From: Spirochaetales bacterium
GTDB lineage: Bacteria > Spirochaetota > Spirochaetia > SZUA-6 > JAFGRV01
Assembly (NCBI GenBank): GCA_016937215.1
Contig: JAFGWI010000202.1
Span: forward strand, 1-48,938
Direction of reading: 5' to 3'
DNA: 48,938 nt
Both the position numbers and the translations under genes were made by a program. Below, piece by piece: positions 40,014-48,901 of the stretch (within the stretch, counting starts at the first letter, position 1; each line of letters begins with the position of its first letter). Under the pieces are notes generated by a model. The model was given only the letters and a program-made list of their open reading frames with translations, was not told where the DNA came from and searched no databases.

Positions 40014-42599
40014 ATGGATTTGGACAAGCTAAAAACCACTATTTTTTCAACTAAATTTTTTGGATTAATAATTGGTTTTATCGTTTTTATCTTGTTTATA
40101 TGGCTTACATTCGGTATTGGACTAATAAGTAATATTGAACGGAATGTACTGGATTTTAATTTTAAATCCCGATTGGATGTTATTCTTAATCGCTATGGAA
40201 ATAAACAGGATAAAGTCGGGGTTACACGCTATTATCCGAATCCCAGGGTATCCCAGGATATTTTTATTGTTGGCATAGACAATGTTAGTCTTGATAGATA
40301 TGGCAATTGGCCATTTCCACGAAGCATTGAAGCAAATCTTGTTAATACTTTCACCAGAATAAAGGATCAAAGCCAGAGGGAAAATTCATTATTTCTTGAT
40401 ATAAATATTACCGAAAGAGAACTTAAAAATCCGATAAATGACGCGTACTTGATTGAAGCCATTAAACGGAATAATCGGGTCTATCTTGAATCATTCTTTC
40501 ATGAAATTGTATCTTCCAAGGATATTAATGAAAGAAACATTATCAGGCAGAAAATTTTATTTGATAAACATGGTGTCTTTGATCATCAACAAATTCAAGG
40601 TGATTGGAACAGAATCAAAACATACTATTCAGTTGAGGCACCTTTGAAGCCTTATGCTGAAGTATCTGCGGGTTACGGAAATGTAGCTTTTGATCCGGAT
40701 AGGGATGAAGTTTTTAGGCGACAAGCCTTGATTTCCCGTTTATCAGTACTGGAAAAAGAAATTCCTCTTGAGGATTTATTGAATGAACCTGCCCTGGTTG
40801 AAACAAACTTTGAACGCTATGCCTGGATGGATAAAAATCAAGTGATTCATGATATCAAGTATCCAATTAGTGATAAAGAGTATGAAACCCTTAAAAGAAC
40901 CATGGCCATCAACGCGCCTTTAAAAGAACAGGACAATGATCAAAATGGAACAATCGATGAGAGGTATTACATCATCAGAAAATATAAAGATTATGTAATA
41001 CCGGCAATTACCCTTTCTTTGGTTCTTAATTATTATCATAAAGATTTGAAAGATATTGACATAGTGCTTGGTAAATATATACGTATTCCAGAACCCCAAG
41101 TCTATAAGCCCTATAAGGATAAATGGACACCGCTTCTGAAAAAAGCAGCCCAATATAACTTTCCTAAAGCTTTTTCAAAGGCAGATTATGATTCGATTTT
41201 AAGATCTTTTTCGGCTAAGTGGCAAGCAGATAATTTCATGTCAGCTTATAAACGTAATATTCTGTTTGACAAATATGTTTTGCAAGAAAACATTTCCAAT
41301 GATAGTCTTCAGATGCTTGTTGAATCTCTTTTATCTATAAATTATGATCAAATCCAATTATTAGAGGATGAAATCCTTCAGACTGAGTTGCTGATTCCCA
41401 TCGATGACCAGGGGCGCATGCTTATTAATTTTATGGGCAGGCCATCAAGTACAGCCACTGATGGTGTTCAATCCTTTTTAATACGGCCTTTTCATTATTA
41501 TGTGGCTGATCCTGGTACTGACCCTGAGGGCTGGCGACAATCACAATCTGTTGAAAATAAAATTGTAATCGTGGGAATGTTTGCAACCGGATTGGCTGAC
41601 GAAAAACCGACTCCCTATGGCTTGATGTTCGGTCCGGAAGTTAATGCCAATTCCATAAACACGATTTTAATGCAAAAATTTCTTTATAACGTTCCGGTTT
41701 GGGTAAATATTTTTATTTTATTAGCTCTGGTTTTTATAGCTAGTTTAATCACCTCTCGTTTGCCAACTCTATTTTCATTAATAATTAGTTTATTAATGAT
41801 AGGAATTTTCTTTCTTACGGTTACTTTTATTTTTGACGGAATGAATTTGATGATCATTTTTTCTGGACCGGCATTAGCTGTTATTACCACCTTTGTTTCG
41901 ATTGTGGCCTATCGAGTTATGACCGAGGAACGGGAGAAAAAGAAAATAAAAAATATGTTTGGCAAATATGTTAGTCCCACTGTTGTTGAAGAATTGATGG
42001 TCAATCCACCTGAACTAGGCGGTGTTGACAAAGAATTGACTGTTTTTTTCTCTGATATCAGAGGATTCACAACTCTATCGGAGAGTATGACTCCCCAAGC
42101 CCTGGTTAATCACCTGAATGACTATCTGACCGCCATGACAGATATCATCCTTGAGTATAAAGGTACCCTGGATAAATATGTTGGTGATGAAATCATGTGC
42201 TTTTGGGGTGCTCCTTTACCTGCCAAGGACCATGCTTTATTAGCATGTAAATGCGCTTTAAAACAAATGGATGTGCTTCATGAACTGAATAATCGATGGC
42301 CGGTTGAAAAACGTATTAATATTGGAATCGGAATTAATTCCGGCATAATGACAGTTGGTAATATGGGTTCCATGGGGCGGATGAATTACACTCTTATGGG
42401 TGATAATGTAAACCTCGGAGCAAGGCTTGAAGGCACAAATAAGCAATATTTTACGAATATTATTATAAGCGAATATACCTACGGGCTTGTTAAGGACCAT
42501 GTAATTGCTCGTGAACTGGATAATATTCGGGTAAAAGGTAAAAATAAACCTGTTGTAATTTATGAATTACTTGATATGATAGAGGGATATGAAGTTTAA
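40014..42599 (+). CDS. CHASE2-domain adenylate/guanylate cyclase
   Basis: An 861-residue membrane enzyme. The ATG at 40014 is chosen for its GGGGAGG ribosome-binding site. An N-terminal helix (about 14-36) leads to a large extracytoplasmic CHASE2-type sensor (about 45-545; DIFIVGIDNVSLDRYGNWPFPRS and ENKIVIVGMFATGLADEKPTPYG are its diagnostic segments). Three transmembrane helices follow (about 553-635), then a class III cyclase domain (about 665-850). Metal-binding Asp681 (FFSDIRGFTT) and Asp725 (KYVGDEIMCFWG) are intact, as is GINSGIMTVGNMGS. It makes cAMP or cGMP on sensing a periplasmic signal; the nucleotide is not decided by sight. Overlaps the next gene by 11 bases. Confidence 0.93.
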   Translation: MDLDKLKTTIFSTKFFGLIIGFIVFILFIWLTFGIGLISNIERNVLDFNFKSRLDVILNRYGNKQDKVGVTRYYPNPRVSQDIFIVGIDNVSLDRYGNWPFPRSIEANLVNTFTRIKDQSQRENSLFLDINITERELKNPINDAYLIEAIKRNNRVYLESFFHEIVSSKDINERNIIRQKILFDKHGVFDHQQIQGDWNRIKTYYSVEAPLKPYAEVSAGYGNVAFDPDRDEVFRRQALISRLSVLEKEIPLEDLLNEPALVETNFERYAWMDKNQVIHDIKYPISDKEYETLKRTMAINAPLKEQDNDQNGTIDERYYIIRKYKDYVIPAITLSLVLNYYHKDLKDIDIVLGKYIRIPEPQVYKPYKDKWTPLLKKAAQYNFPKAFSKADYDSILRSFSAKWQADNFMSAYKRNILFDKYVLQENISNDSLQMLVESLLSINYDQIQLLEDEILQTELLIPIDDQGRMLINFMGRPSSTATDGVQSFLIRPFHYYVADPGTDPEGWRQSQSVENKIVIVGMFATGLADEKPTPYGLMFGPEVNANSINTILMQKFLYNVPVWVNIFILLALVFIASLITSRLPTLFSLIISLLMIGIFFLTVTFIFDGMNLMIIFSGPALAVITTFVSIVAYRVMTEEREKKKIKNMFGKYVSPTVVEELMVNPPELGGVDKELTVFFSDIRGFTTLSESMTPQALVNHLNDYLTAMTDIILEYKGTLDKYVGDEIMCFWGAPLPAKDHALLACKCALKQMDVLHELNNRWPVEKRINIGIGINSGIMTVGNMGSMGRMNYTLMGDNVNLGARLEGTNKQYFTNIIISEYTYGLVKDHVIARELDNIRVKGKNKPVVIYELLDMIEGYEV

Positions 42600-43251
42600 A
42601 ACAGTCTTTTTTTACATGCTTATACTGGTACTGGCAACTACTTGTGGAGTCGAAGTTGATTATCCAATCCTGGAACCCCCCGCGTTTGTATCGTTTACTG
42701 CTCCTACATTTAAATTCATGAAACGTATAGAAAATTCCGAAACAACCTTCAGAGGTTTTGAGCTTTATTATAAATTTTATTCAACAACCTTAGATGGCCA
42801 AGCGCAATATTTCAATGAGTCAAATCTGAAAACTTTTGAGGATATGAATCGTTATCGATTTCGTCGCATGACCAGATATAATTCGGAAAATGACGCGGAC
42901 ACCAGATCGGATTCCAATTATCCTTTAATTAAAATCCCACCGGAGAATCGGTCTGATTATTCTGTCATTGAAATTGATTTTTCAAATTTGTCATTACCTT
43001 ATGTAAGGGGTGTGAGCATTGTTGATGGTGGTTTGGGAGTACGAAGAGGGGTTTTTGAAGCCAATGATTCCGAATACTATAAAGCCTTTAACGATACAGA
43101 TCCAAATGATGATGATCTGGAGGATCTTGACACTGTCACGGAATTTGTCTTACTCTCTGTTTATGTCTTTAGCTATGGGAAAAAGGACCTTTCCATTCCG
43201 CTTTATAGTGAAGCTGTTCATCTTACAAATATCTCTATTCAACAATTTTAG
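42589..43251 (+). CDS. Lipoprotein of unknown function, coupled to the cyclase
   Basis: A 220-residue lipoprotein: the signal sequence ends LVLATTC, with lipidated Cys19. The mature part has predicted strands (AFVSFTAPTFKF, FRGFELYYKFYSTT, YSVIEIDFSNL, EFVLLSVYVFSYGKK) and an acidic stretch NDTDPNDDDLEDLD near residue 190 that could bind calcium. I do not recognise the family. It begins 11 bases inside the cyclase gene, so translation is coupled and it may act with the CHASE2 sensor; that is inference. Confidence 0.78.
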   Translation: MKFKTVFFYMLILVLATTCGVEVDYPILEPPAFVSFTAPTFKFMKRIENSETTFRGFELYYKFYSTTLDGQAQYFNESNLKTFEDMNRYRFRRMTRYNSENDADTRSDSNYPLIKIPPENRSDYSVIEIDFSNLSLPYVRGVSIVDGGLGVRRGVFEANDSEYYKAFNDTDPNDDDLEDLDTVTEFVLLSVYVFSYGKKDLSIPLYSEAVHLTNISIQQF

Positions 43252-43260
43252 GAAAATAAA

Positions 43261-43536
43261 ATGTGGGAATACATCAATATTGCAATAACCTATATTCTAA
43301 TCGCCTTGGCTGCGGCAATTCTTATCCATTTTATCTGGAAGCTTAAAATTCCAGGAAATTTTATCGGTGCCTTTGTTGTTGGTCTGATCGGTTCGGTTAT
43401 TGGCGGAATCAGTTATCAAATATTTCCCGATTTTTTCAAACGCCTGACAGATATCAATAGTGTTAATGTCTATACTGCCTTTTTGTTTGCTTTTTTATTG
43501 ATTTGGATTTTAGCCAAATTAAGTTCAAACAAATAA
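43261..43536 (+). CDS. Small GlsB/YeaQ-like membrane protein
   Basis: A 91-residue protein with three hydrophobic helices. GNFIGAFVVGLIGSVIGGISYQIFP in the middle resembles the glycine-rich core of the transglycosylase-associated (GlsB/YeaQ/YmgE) family, which has no proven activity. It starts 10 bases after the lipoprotein stop, at the end of the cyclase operon. Family call is moderate. Confidence 0.7.
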   Translation: MWEYINIAITYILIALAAAILIHFIWKLKIPGNFIGAFVVGLIGSVIGGISYQIFPDFFKRLTDINSVNVYTAFLFAFLLIWILAKLSSNK

Positions 43537-43692
43537 TTCTCAAGTGAGATCATTTAGTTCTATTGGCCGTGTTGGTAATAAAAATCTCGATATTGATCAT
43601 GATGTTGTTAAAACGGAATTAACTGCTGATATAAAAATACTCTATCCAATCTGTTGATTAAACCTTGCCTGTTATTACTATAAATTTACCAC

Positions 43693-43720
43693 AATCATGA
43701 ATCATGAATCATGAATCATG
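43693..43720. repeat. Four tandem AATCATG heptamers
   Basis: Exactly four copies of AATCATG in a row within the 625-base gap after the cyclase operon. The number is likely to vary between strains. Seen directly. Confidence 0.85.
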
Positions 43721-43760
43721 TAAATTAAAAATTACCTATTTGTTTAGCTGATCAGTTTTT

Positions 43761-44056
43761 GGAGCCCGGCCCCAGCCCATAATGGGCTGAGGTTGGGCTA
43801 TAGGCCACTTCAGTCTTTTTTCCGAAGGTTTTTCGGGCTGTGGTCATAAAATGCGATGCATTTGTTCCTCGCCTATGATGTTGTTGCGCTATATATGGTG
43901 TATCTCAAAAACTTCCACCACCATATATAACGTCGATACTGACAATCTTTCAGTTGCGCAAAAGCCTCCCATACAAGCTGACAAAAAAATAAGGTGAAAA
44001 ACGCTTTTAAGAACCATTTTTGAAAAAATGGTTCTTCATGGCTTCGATCCCTAAGC
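43761..44056 (-). repeat. Structured repeat A, copy 5, enlarged
   Basis: An inverted, longer copy of about 296 bases. On the minus strand it opens GCTTAGGGATCGAAGCCATG. Stem 1 is AAGAACCATTTTT with its complement (44009-44036). The arms of stem 2 (TTTTTC/GAAAAA) are separated by about 185 bases that contain their own inverted repeat, TATATATGGTG (43890-43900) and CACCATATATA (43919-43929). The block reads GAAGTGGCCTATAGCCC. Stem 3 is CAGCCCAT/ATGGGCTG (43773-43789). A 61-codon minus frame inside it is not a gene. Confidence 0.78.
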
Positions 44057-44113
44057 AATTAGCAACCATGATCAGTGATTTGCTAAACAAATACAAAAAT
44101 ATAAATGCATGAC

Positions 44114-44142
44114 TTGACATTCTATCTACTAGTAGGTAGAAT
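44114..44142 (+). promoter_or_regulatory. tetR promoter with palindromic operator in the spacer
   Basis: A perfect TTGACA (44114-44119), a 17-base spacer and TAGAAT (44137-44142). A palindrome ATTCTATCTAC (44119-44129), TA, GTAGGTAGAAT (44132-44142), with one mismatch, covers the spacer and -10 exactly. This is the expected layout for autorepression by the TetR protein encoded 19 bases downstream. Confidence 0.75.
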
Positions 44143-44161
44143 AATCCTCAATTAATAGCTT

Positions 44162-44719
44162 ATGAAAAACACAAAAAAAGAAATCCTGAATGTTGCTGAA
44201 AAATTAATTCTTTCCAAGGGATATAATGGGTTTAGTTATAATGATATTTCTGCTGAAATTGGTATAAAAAAAGCCAGCATACATTATCATTTTGCAACCA
44301 AACCAGAATTAGCTTCTGCTGTTGTTAAAAGGTATCTTAGACTTTTTAAATTCTGGTGTCTTATAAAAGAACCATTATCCAGCAAGGAAAAAATACGTGC
44401 ATTTGGAATGATGTATAAGGATCTGTCAGATAATTGTCATAAAATTTGTCCGGTCTCTATGCTTTCTGCCGAGTATCCCACATTAGCCATTCATCTGAAA
44501 AATGACATCAAAAAATTGATCAGCGAGGTGGAAAATTGGTTATCCAGAGTTCTGGAACAAGGTATAAATGATGATATTTTTAGAAAGGATTTATCACCAA
44601 CAATTATTTCAAAAATTATATATTGTTCGCTTTCAAACGCAATCAGTATGTATCGTATCTTTGGTAATTTACCAGAAATTGAATTAATGACAGAGCAAAT
44701 TTTAAACATGATTTGTTAA
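44162..44719 (+). CDS. TetR-family transcriptional regulator
   Basis: A 185-residue repressor. The helix-turn-helix is at about 8-54 (KEILNVAEKLILSKGYNGFSYNDISAEIGIKKASIHYHFATKPEL), a textbook TetR N-terminus. The C-terminal ligand domain is typical in size but gives no ligand. It precedes fabH on the same strand with a 29-base gap, so it probably controls its own promoter and fabH. No Shine-Dalgarno site is visible before its ATG. Confidence 0.92.
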   Translation: MKNTKKEILNVAEKLILSKGYNGFSYNDISAEIGIKKASIHYHFATKPELASAVVKRYLRLFKFWCLIKEPLSSKEKIRAFGMMYKDLSDNCHKICPVSMLSAEYPTLAIHLKNDIKKLISEVENWLSRVLEQGINDDIFRKDLSPTIISKIIYCSLSNAISMYRIFGNLPEIELMTEQILNMIC

Positions 44720-44748
44720 TAGTGTTTTCATAAAAATAGGAGTCGAAT

Positions 44749-45723
44749 ATGTTATCTAAAGCAAAAATTAGTGGATTGGGAGCTTATGTTCCTCCAAAAA
44801 AATTGACCAATTTCGATCTGGAAAAAATGGTAGATACAACAAATGAATGGATTATCCAACGTACAGGGATACAAGAGCGCCGTATAAGTGAACCTGGTGA
44901 TTTTGCAAGTCATTTAGCTATTGAAGCTGTCCGGGATCTTCATGATTCAACAGGCTTTGATTTTCGTGAAATCGATTATATTATTGTTGCTAGCTTTACA
45001 CCAGATTTTTATACTCCCAGTATTGCTGCTATTGTTCATGGCGCCTATGATTTTAAAGAAGAAGTGGGAGTAGTTGATATTAACGCTGCTTGCGCGGGGT
45101 TTGTTCAAGGCTTATTTATGGCTAACTCATTTATCACATCTGGAATAGCTAAAAAGGTAATTGTGATAGGCGCGGAAACAATATCGAAAATTGTGGATTA
45201 TACTGATCGCAATAGTTGTGTATTGTTTGGTGATGGGGCGAGCGCTGTTCTTGTGGAAGAAGCAGAGCAGGGGAATTTTTTAGCCTATCATTATGGAGCC
45301 ATTGGAAAAGACGCGCATAAAATTTCATGTTCAGGGCTTTCTCATAATTTGAATGGAAATGAAATGCGGGATGATCATATTTTTTGGCAGGACGGGAGGG
45401 CTGTTTACACATTTACTATACGCACAGTTCCTCAGGGAATGCGATTATTATTGGAAAAAGCGGGCCTAACCAATGAAAAACTGGATTGGTTTGTACCTCA
45501 TAGCGCTAATCTAAGAATTATTCATTCAATTTGCGAAAAATTGGAATTACCCAAGGAAAAAGCCCTTATGAGTGTTGAAGAATATGGAAACACATCATCA
45601 GCTTCTATACCTTTGGCCCTATGGCAGGGGATAAAACAAGGTAAACTTAAAAAAGGTGATACCCTGGCATTATATGGTTTTGGCGGCGGGCTTAATTATG
45701 CTGGACTGGTTGTTCGATGGTAA
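44749..45723 (+). CDS. fabH: Beta-ketoacyl-ACP synthase III
   Basis: A 324-residue thiolase-fold condensing enzyme. The catalytic triad is intact: Cys115 (DINAACAGFVQG), His251 (WFVPHSANLRI) and Asn281 (EYGNTSSASIPLAL). TTNEWIIQRTGIQERRI and the C-terminal GDTLALYGFGGGLNYAGLVVRW are FabH signatures. It normally condenses acetyl-CoA or branched acyl-CoA with malonyl-ACP to start fatty acids. Standing apart from other fab genes and behind a TetR gene, it may instead be a FabH-like enzyme for a special acyl chain. AATAGGAG precedes the ATG. Confidence 0.92.
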   Translation: MLSKAKISGLGAYVPPKKLTNFDLEKMVDTTNEWIIQRTGIQERRISEPGDFASHLAIEAVRDLHDSTGFDFREIDYIIVASFTPDFYTPSIAAIVHGAYDFKEEVGVVDINAACAGFVQGLFMANSFITSGIAKKVIVIGAETISKIVDYTDRNSCVLFGDGASAVLVEEAEQGNFLAYHYGAIGKDAHKISCSGLSHNLNGNEMRDDHIFWQDGRAVYTFTIRTVPQGMRLLLEKAGLTNEKLDWFVPHSANLRIIHSICEKLELPKEKALMSVEEYGNTSSASIPLALWQGIKQGKLKKGDTLALYGFGGGLNYAGLVVRW

Positions 45724-45794
45724 GAGTTTGCAATTATTTCTATTAAGAGCATATTTAAAAATTTTTTATTGATTGTATAGAATTTGGTTAGTTG

Positions 45795-45838
45795 TTTCAT
45801 AACTCTTGTAAAACTAAGGTTTTTCAGGAGTTATGAAA
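45795..45838 (+). terminator. Hairpin after fabH
   Basis: TTTCATAACTCTTG (45795-45808) and CAGGAGTTATGAAA (45825-45838) pair over 14 positions with one G-T pair, around a 16-base loop; A/T-rich sequence follows. A probable transcript end. The region from here to 46230 shows no gene. Confidence 0.5.
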
Positions 45839-46232
45839 ATTTAAAATAAATATTTTTTTACAGGATGATAGCTTAAATTAAATGATTTCCTGCTAATTTT
45901 AATCTCAGAACTCATTAGTTTTTTGAGAATGGTAGAAAACACTTTCATGAAGCTCCTTCATAAAACGGATGAAATGTTGTGGAAAATGCTTAATAATATA
46001 GTCAAGTAGACAGAATATATATTATCGGAAGTTGTATAATTATCAAATTTTATTAATTTTATATGTCGATTTTTCAAGGATATTGTTATATGACATGCAT
46101 TGATCATTGTATTCTGCTAAATCTTTATTTTAATACCAAAGAAGAAAAGTAACAATTCAAAGCAATCATATTTTTGTTATGCATGTCTAAGGGCTTGGTC
46201 AGAAAAGTAATTTAATTTTTTTAAATCGAGAT

Positions 46233-46360
46233 CCTTCACTCCGCTTCGCTTTGTTCAGGATGACAAGAGCAATGCTAAATGTGAACCATTCTGGATTAAA
46301 TAAATTCGACCGATGCTATTGAAAGTACCCTAATAATCGGTCAGATTTAGAATGGCAGCC
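46233..46360 (-). repeat. Repeat C copy 2 next to a family D repeat
   Basis: Minus-strand copy of the 86-base repeat C: ends CTAAATCTGACC (46350-46339) and GGTTCACATTTAG (46287-46275), internally like 29349-29437. It is followed, as in copy 1, by a GTCATCCTGAA..GAAGGATCTC block (46263-46233), so the two repeats travel together. Confidence 0.78.
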
Positions 46361-46423
46361 CATGAAGCTGATAAAAAGTTACAAAGCAAATACAAAAAGA
46401 TTATAACAATTGTTTAAAAAAAA

Positions 46424-46456
46424 TCCTGTGTATAACTTTGAAAGTCATACACAGGA
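46424..46456 (-). terminator. Intrinsic terminator of the GH62 gene
   Basis: On the minus strand TCCTGTGTAT (46456-46447) and ATACACAGGA (46433-46424) form a 10-bp stem whose loop can pair further (ACTTT/AAAGT), followed by eight T (46423-46416). Confidence 0.88.
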
Positions 46457-46476
46457 CCAATTAGTTCATAAATAAT

Positions 46477-48408
46477 TTATCTTTGAAGTGTTAACAAACC
46501 TGGTCTGTATGGTAGTAATCCATAATCACCGCCACTGTTGGGATCACGCCCTTGATAAAGCAGCATCAAATTACAGGGATCAATTGTAAAGGTCTGATCT
46601 GGATTTTCACGAACAATATCACCATGACTGATATCATTAGTCCAGGCACTGCCTGAGAAAGTTACATTACTGCGACCTGCAAAGGGACTGTTTTCGGATG
46701 TAGCTTGAGGTGTCCAGCTTCCACCAAGGCTTGTGGCTGTATAAGACCTGAAATATCGCCCGCGGCTGCCGATTGATTCAACAATCATCAGGTACTGATT
46801 GACTCCTTTGATTTTATAAACCTGTACAGCTTCAAAGAGGTTATTTGTGGTGTCGGACATAATGGTTTGATAATTACTGCCGAAATTCCCAGGGAAATTG
46901 CCAATGGGCATACTTGCTCGGTAGATTTTTCCGTTATCACCGGCAAAGAATAAGTAAGCTGTTGTATCATCACAAATGACTGTCTGATCAATAGGACCTG
47001 TACTTGAACCGCTGATACTTCCTGTAAAAAGGGCATTTGACCCACTCCATCCGTTTGGATTAGAAGGATCTCTTGAGGTTTTGTAACAGAATGATGAACC
47101 ACACCACTGATAAGCTAATACCCAAATATCTTTAGGCTGGAAATAGAAAAGTGTTGGAGCAACAACACCGCCATTCATGCCAAGTTGAGAAGCAGAACCC
47201 ATCTGTGAGAAATCATCAAATAATCCAAATGTCATGGAACCCCAGGAAGAACCCGTATCATGATTTGTCGCAATCACAATATACTTGCCATTATACTTTG
47301 TTACTGTAAAATCTTTTAGAGAAACCCAGCCTGATTTCGGCTGTGCCAGAGGACCAGATGATGTCCATCTATAACTGCTTGGCATAGTGCAGGTTGTGTT
47401 ATCATTAAAGGTTGCTGTAACATTCTGGTTGGTGTTCATGGTTACTGTGCATGGACCTGTTCCAGAACATGCGCCGCTCCAGCCAGCGAATACAGATCCA
47501 TTGGATGCGGTCGCGTTTAAAGTAACAGTAGCACCGGTTGAGAAACTGCCCGTACAGGTGTTGCCGCAATTAATGCCGCCGGGATTAGATGAAACACTGC
47601 CGCTTCCACTACCCTTTTTGGTTACAACAAGCGGGAAGCTGCTGATGCTGCCTGAAGAGATGGCGATGCCATTGATTTTTGGGTTTTCTGTTACAGATGT
47701 AAATTGAATAATTATCTGCCCACTGGAATTGGCTGTTACAGCGAATTTTTTAGCGATACCTTTGTTTTGAGCAGCCGCGGTGGCATAAATATCAAAATTA
47801 TTCAATACATCTACATTATTAATGGATACGTCAAAAACACGACCACCTGCAGAGGTTAAGTAGGTTTCAGCAAAATAAAGGGTTATAGTATAGGCGGCAT
47901 TTACGGTGAAACCGGGTATTGTATATGTCATCTCTCCATATCGTTCGTTGTTGAATAAGGCAGCAGGAGGTGTGTTTTCGGTGATAAGTGAGACATCAAT
48001 GGTGTTTGTATTGGTATAGGTTTCTCCACCGGAACTGTATTGATCAGCTTTAAAATCACCAATTGCTTCTGTGCTGCCGCAGGCTATGGCTATGGACTCA
48101 ATGGCGGGTTCAGGGGTATTTTCCTGAGTTGAACCGCAATTAAGTTCATCAATCAAGCCTACATAGAGTTGGGCTATAAGGAGAGCGTCAACAATATTAA
48201 GGGCACCATCATCATTTACATCAGCAACAGCAGCATCCAGGGTAACATTATTCAAGTTTACATAATACTGAGCCAAAAGAAGAGCATCGACAATATCAAC
48301 ACTCCCGCTAGCATTTACATCGCCGCATGTTGCCCCAAATGTATAATTCAGAGAAAAAACAAGCAGTAATAAAATAATGCATTTTGTTTTTAATTTTTTT
48401 GTATTCAT
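46477..48408 (-). CDS. Secreted dockerin/malectin/repeat protein with GH62 alpha-L-arabinofuranosidase domain
   Basis: A 643-residue exported enzyme. The ATG at 48408 follows GGAGG; the ATG at 48420 lies before that site. After the signal peptide come a type I dockerin with two calcium loops ([20 protein letters not shown] and [20 protein letters not shown]), a malectin-like sugar-binding domain (about 100-245), a divergent InlB-type repeat (about 255-335, [20 protein letters not shown] to NQNVTATF) and a C-terminal GH62 domain (about 340-643). Probable catalytic residues are in SLKDFTV (Asp), GPIDQTV (Asp) and NLFEAVQ (Glu). GH62 removes arabinose side chains from xylan. No cohesin gene is in the window. 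Confidence 0.9.
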   Translation of the reverse strand: MNTKKLKTKCIILLLLVFSLNYTFGATCGDVNASGSVDIVDALLLAQYYVNLNNVTLDAAVADVNDDGALNIVDALLIAQLYVGLIDELNCGSTQENTPEPAIESIAIACGSTEAIGDFKADQYSSGGETYTNTNTIDVSLITENTPPAALFNNERYGEMTYTIPGFTVNAAYTITLYFAETYLTSAGGRVFDVSINNVDVLNNFDIYATAAAQNKGIAKKFAVTANSSGQIIIQFTSVTENPKINGIAISSGSISSFPLVVTKKGSGSGSVSSNPGGINCGNTCTGSFSTGATVTLNATASNGSVFAGWSGACSGTGPCTVTMNTNQNVTATFNDNTTCTMPSSYRWTSSGPLAQPKSGWVSLKDFTVTKYNGKYIVIATNHDTGSSWGSMTFGLFDDFSQMGSASQLGMNGGVVAPTLFYFQPKDIWVLAYQWCGSSFCYKTSRDPSNPNGWSGSNALFTGSISGSSTGPIDQTVICDDTTAYLFFAGDNGKIYRASMPIGNFPGNFGSNYQTIMSDTTNNLFEAVQVYKIKGVNQYLMIVESIGSRGRYFRSYTATSLGGSWTPQATSENSPFAGRSNVTFSGSAWTNDISHGDIVRENPDQTFTIDPCNLMLLYQGRDPNSGGDYGLLPYRPGLLTLQR

Positions 48409-48901
48409 TTTTTCCTCCATTTTTATTTGGTGTATCGATCCAATAGATCGTACAAAAAAAACTATTTACTTTGCCGGTATAATATTTTCTTGACAAAGCT
48501 CATAGATTTGTTGAGAAGATTAAATTTTCCTTTTAATTTTAAATTTATCCAAGATAAAACAGTGCAAAATACTAACTCCTAATGACTATAATACCACGAT
48601 TTTAACGAAAAAATCAATAGATTTTTTCGCTTATCTTTTGACTATTCTTAATTTCTTGTCTATTGAGACTCATCTGAGTTACCCATGACTGTTTTTTACC
48701 TTAAAGTAGCGCGTGTGAATGATTTTTTTAATGAGGCTCGTACAAGATTAAAGTATTTTAAAAATCATAAAATTTCGGATAAGTTATTTTGTATATGTTC
48801 AGCTCATGAATTTTTGGGCGTTGCCTGGGGTGTAAATTCTGTTAAAAACCGTTCCCCCCATTTTTTATCAGCTAAAATATTTTCTATAGCGGATTAATTG
48901 T
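48409..48901. other. Intergenic space upstream of the GH62 gene
   Basis: A/T-rich sequence carrying the ribosome-binding site of the GH62 gene. No sigma-70 promoter with good boxes was found by eye. A 15-base piece, GGGCGTTGCCTGGGG (about 48818-48832), matches the outer end of repeat A and may be a remnant. A 70-codon frame at 48685-48897 looks non-coding. Confidence 0.45.

Noticed and set aside
43873-44058. Minus-strand 61-codon frame
   Set aside because: Contained in the enlarged repeat A copy 5, without a ribosome-binding site.
48685-48897. Plus-strand 70-codon frame near the window end
   Set aside because: No Shine-Dalgarno site or leaderless-type promoter; it includes a likely repeat A remnant. 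It cannot be fully excluded.
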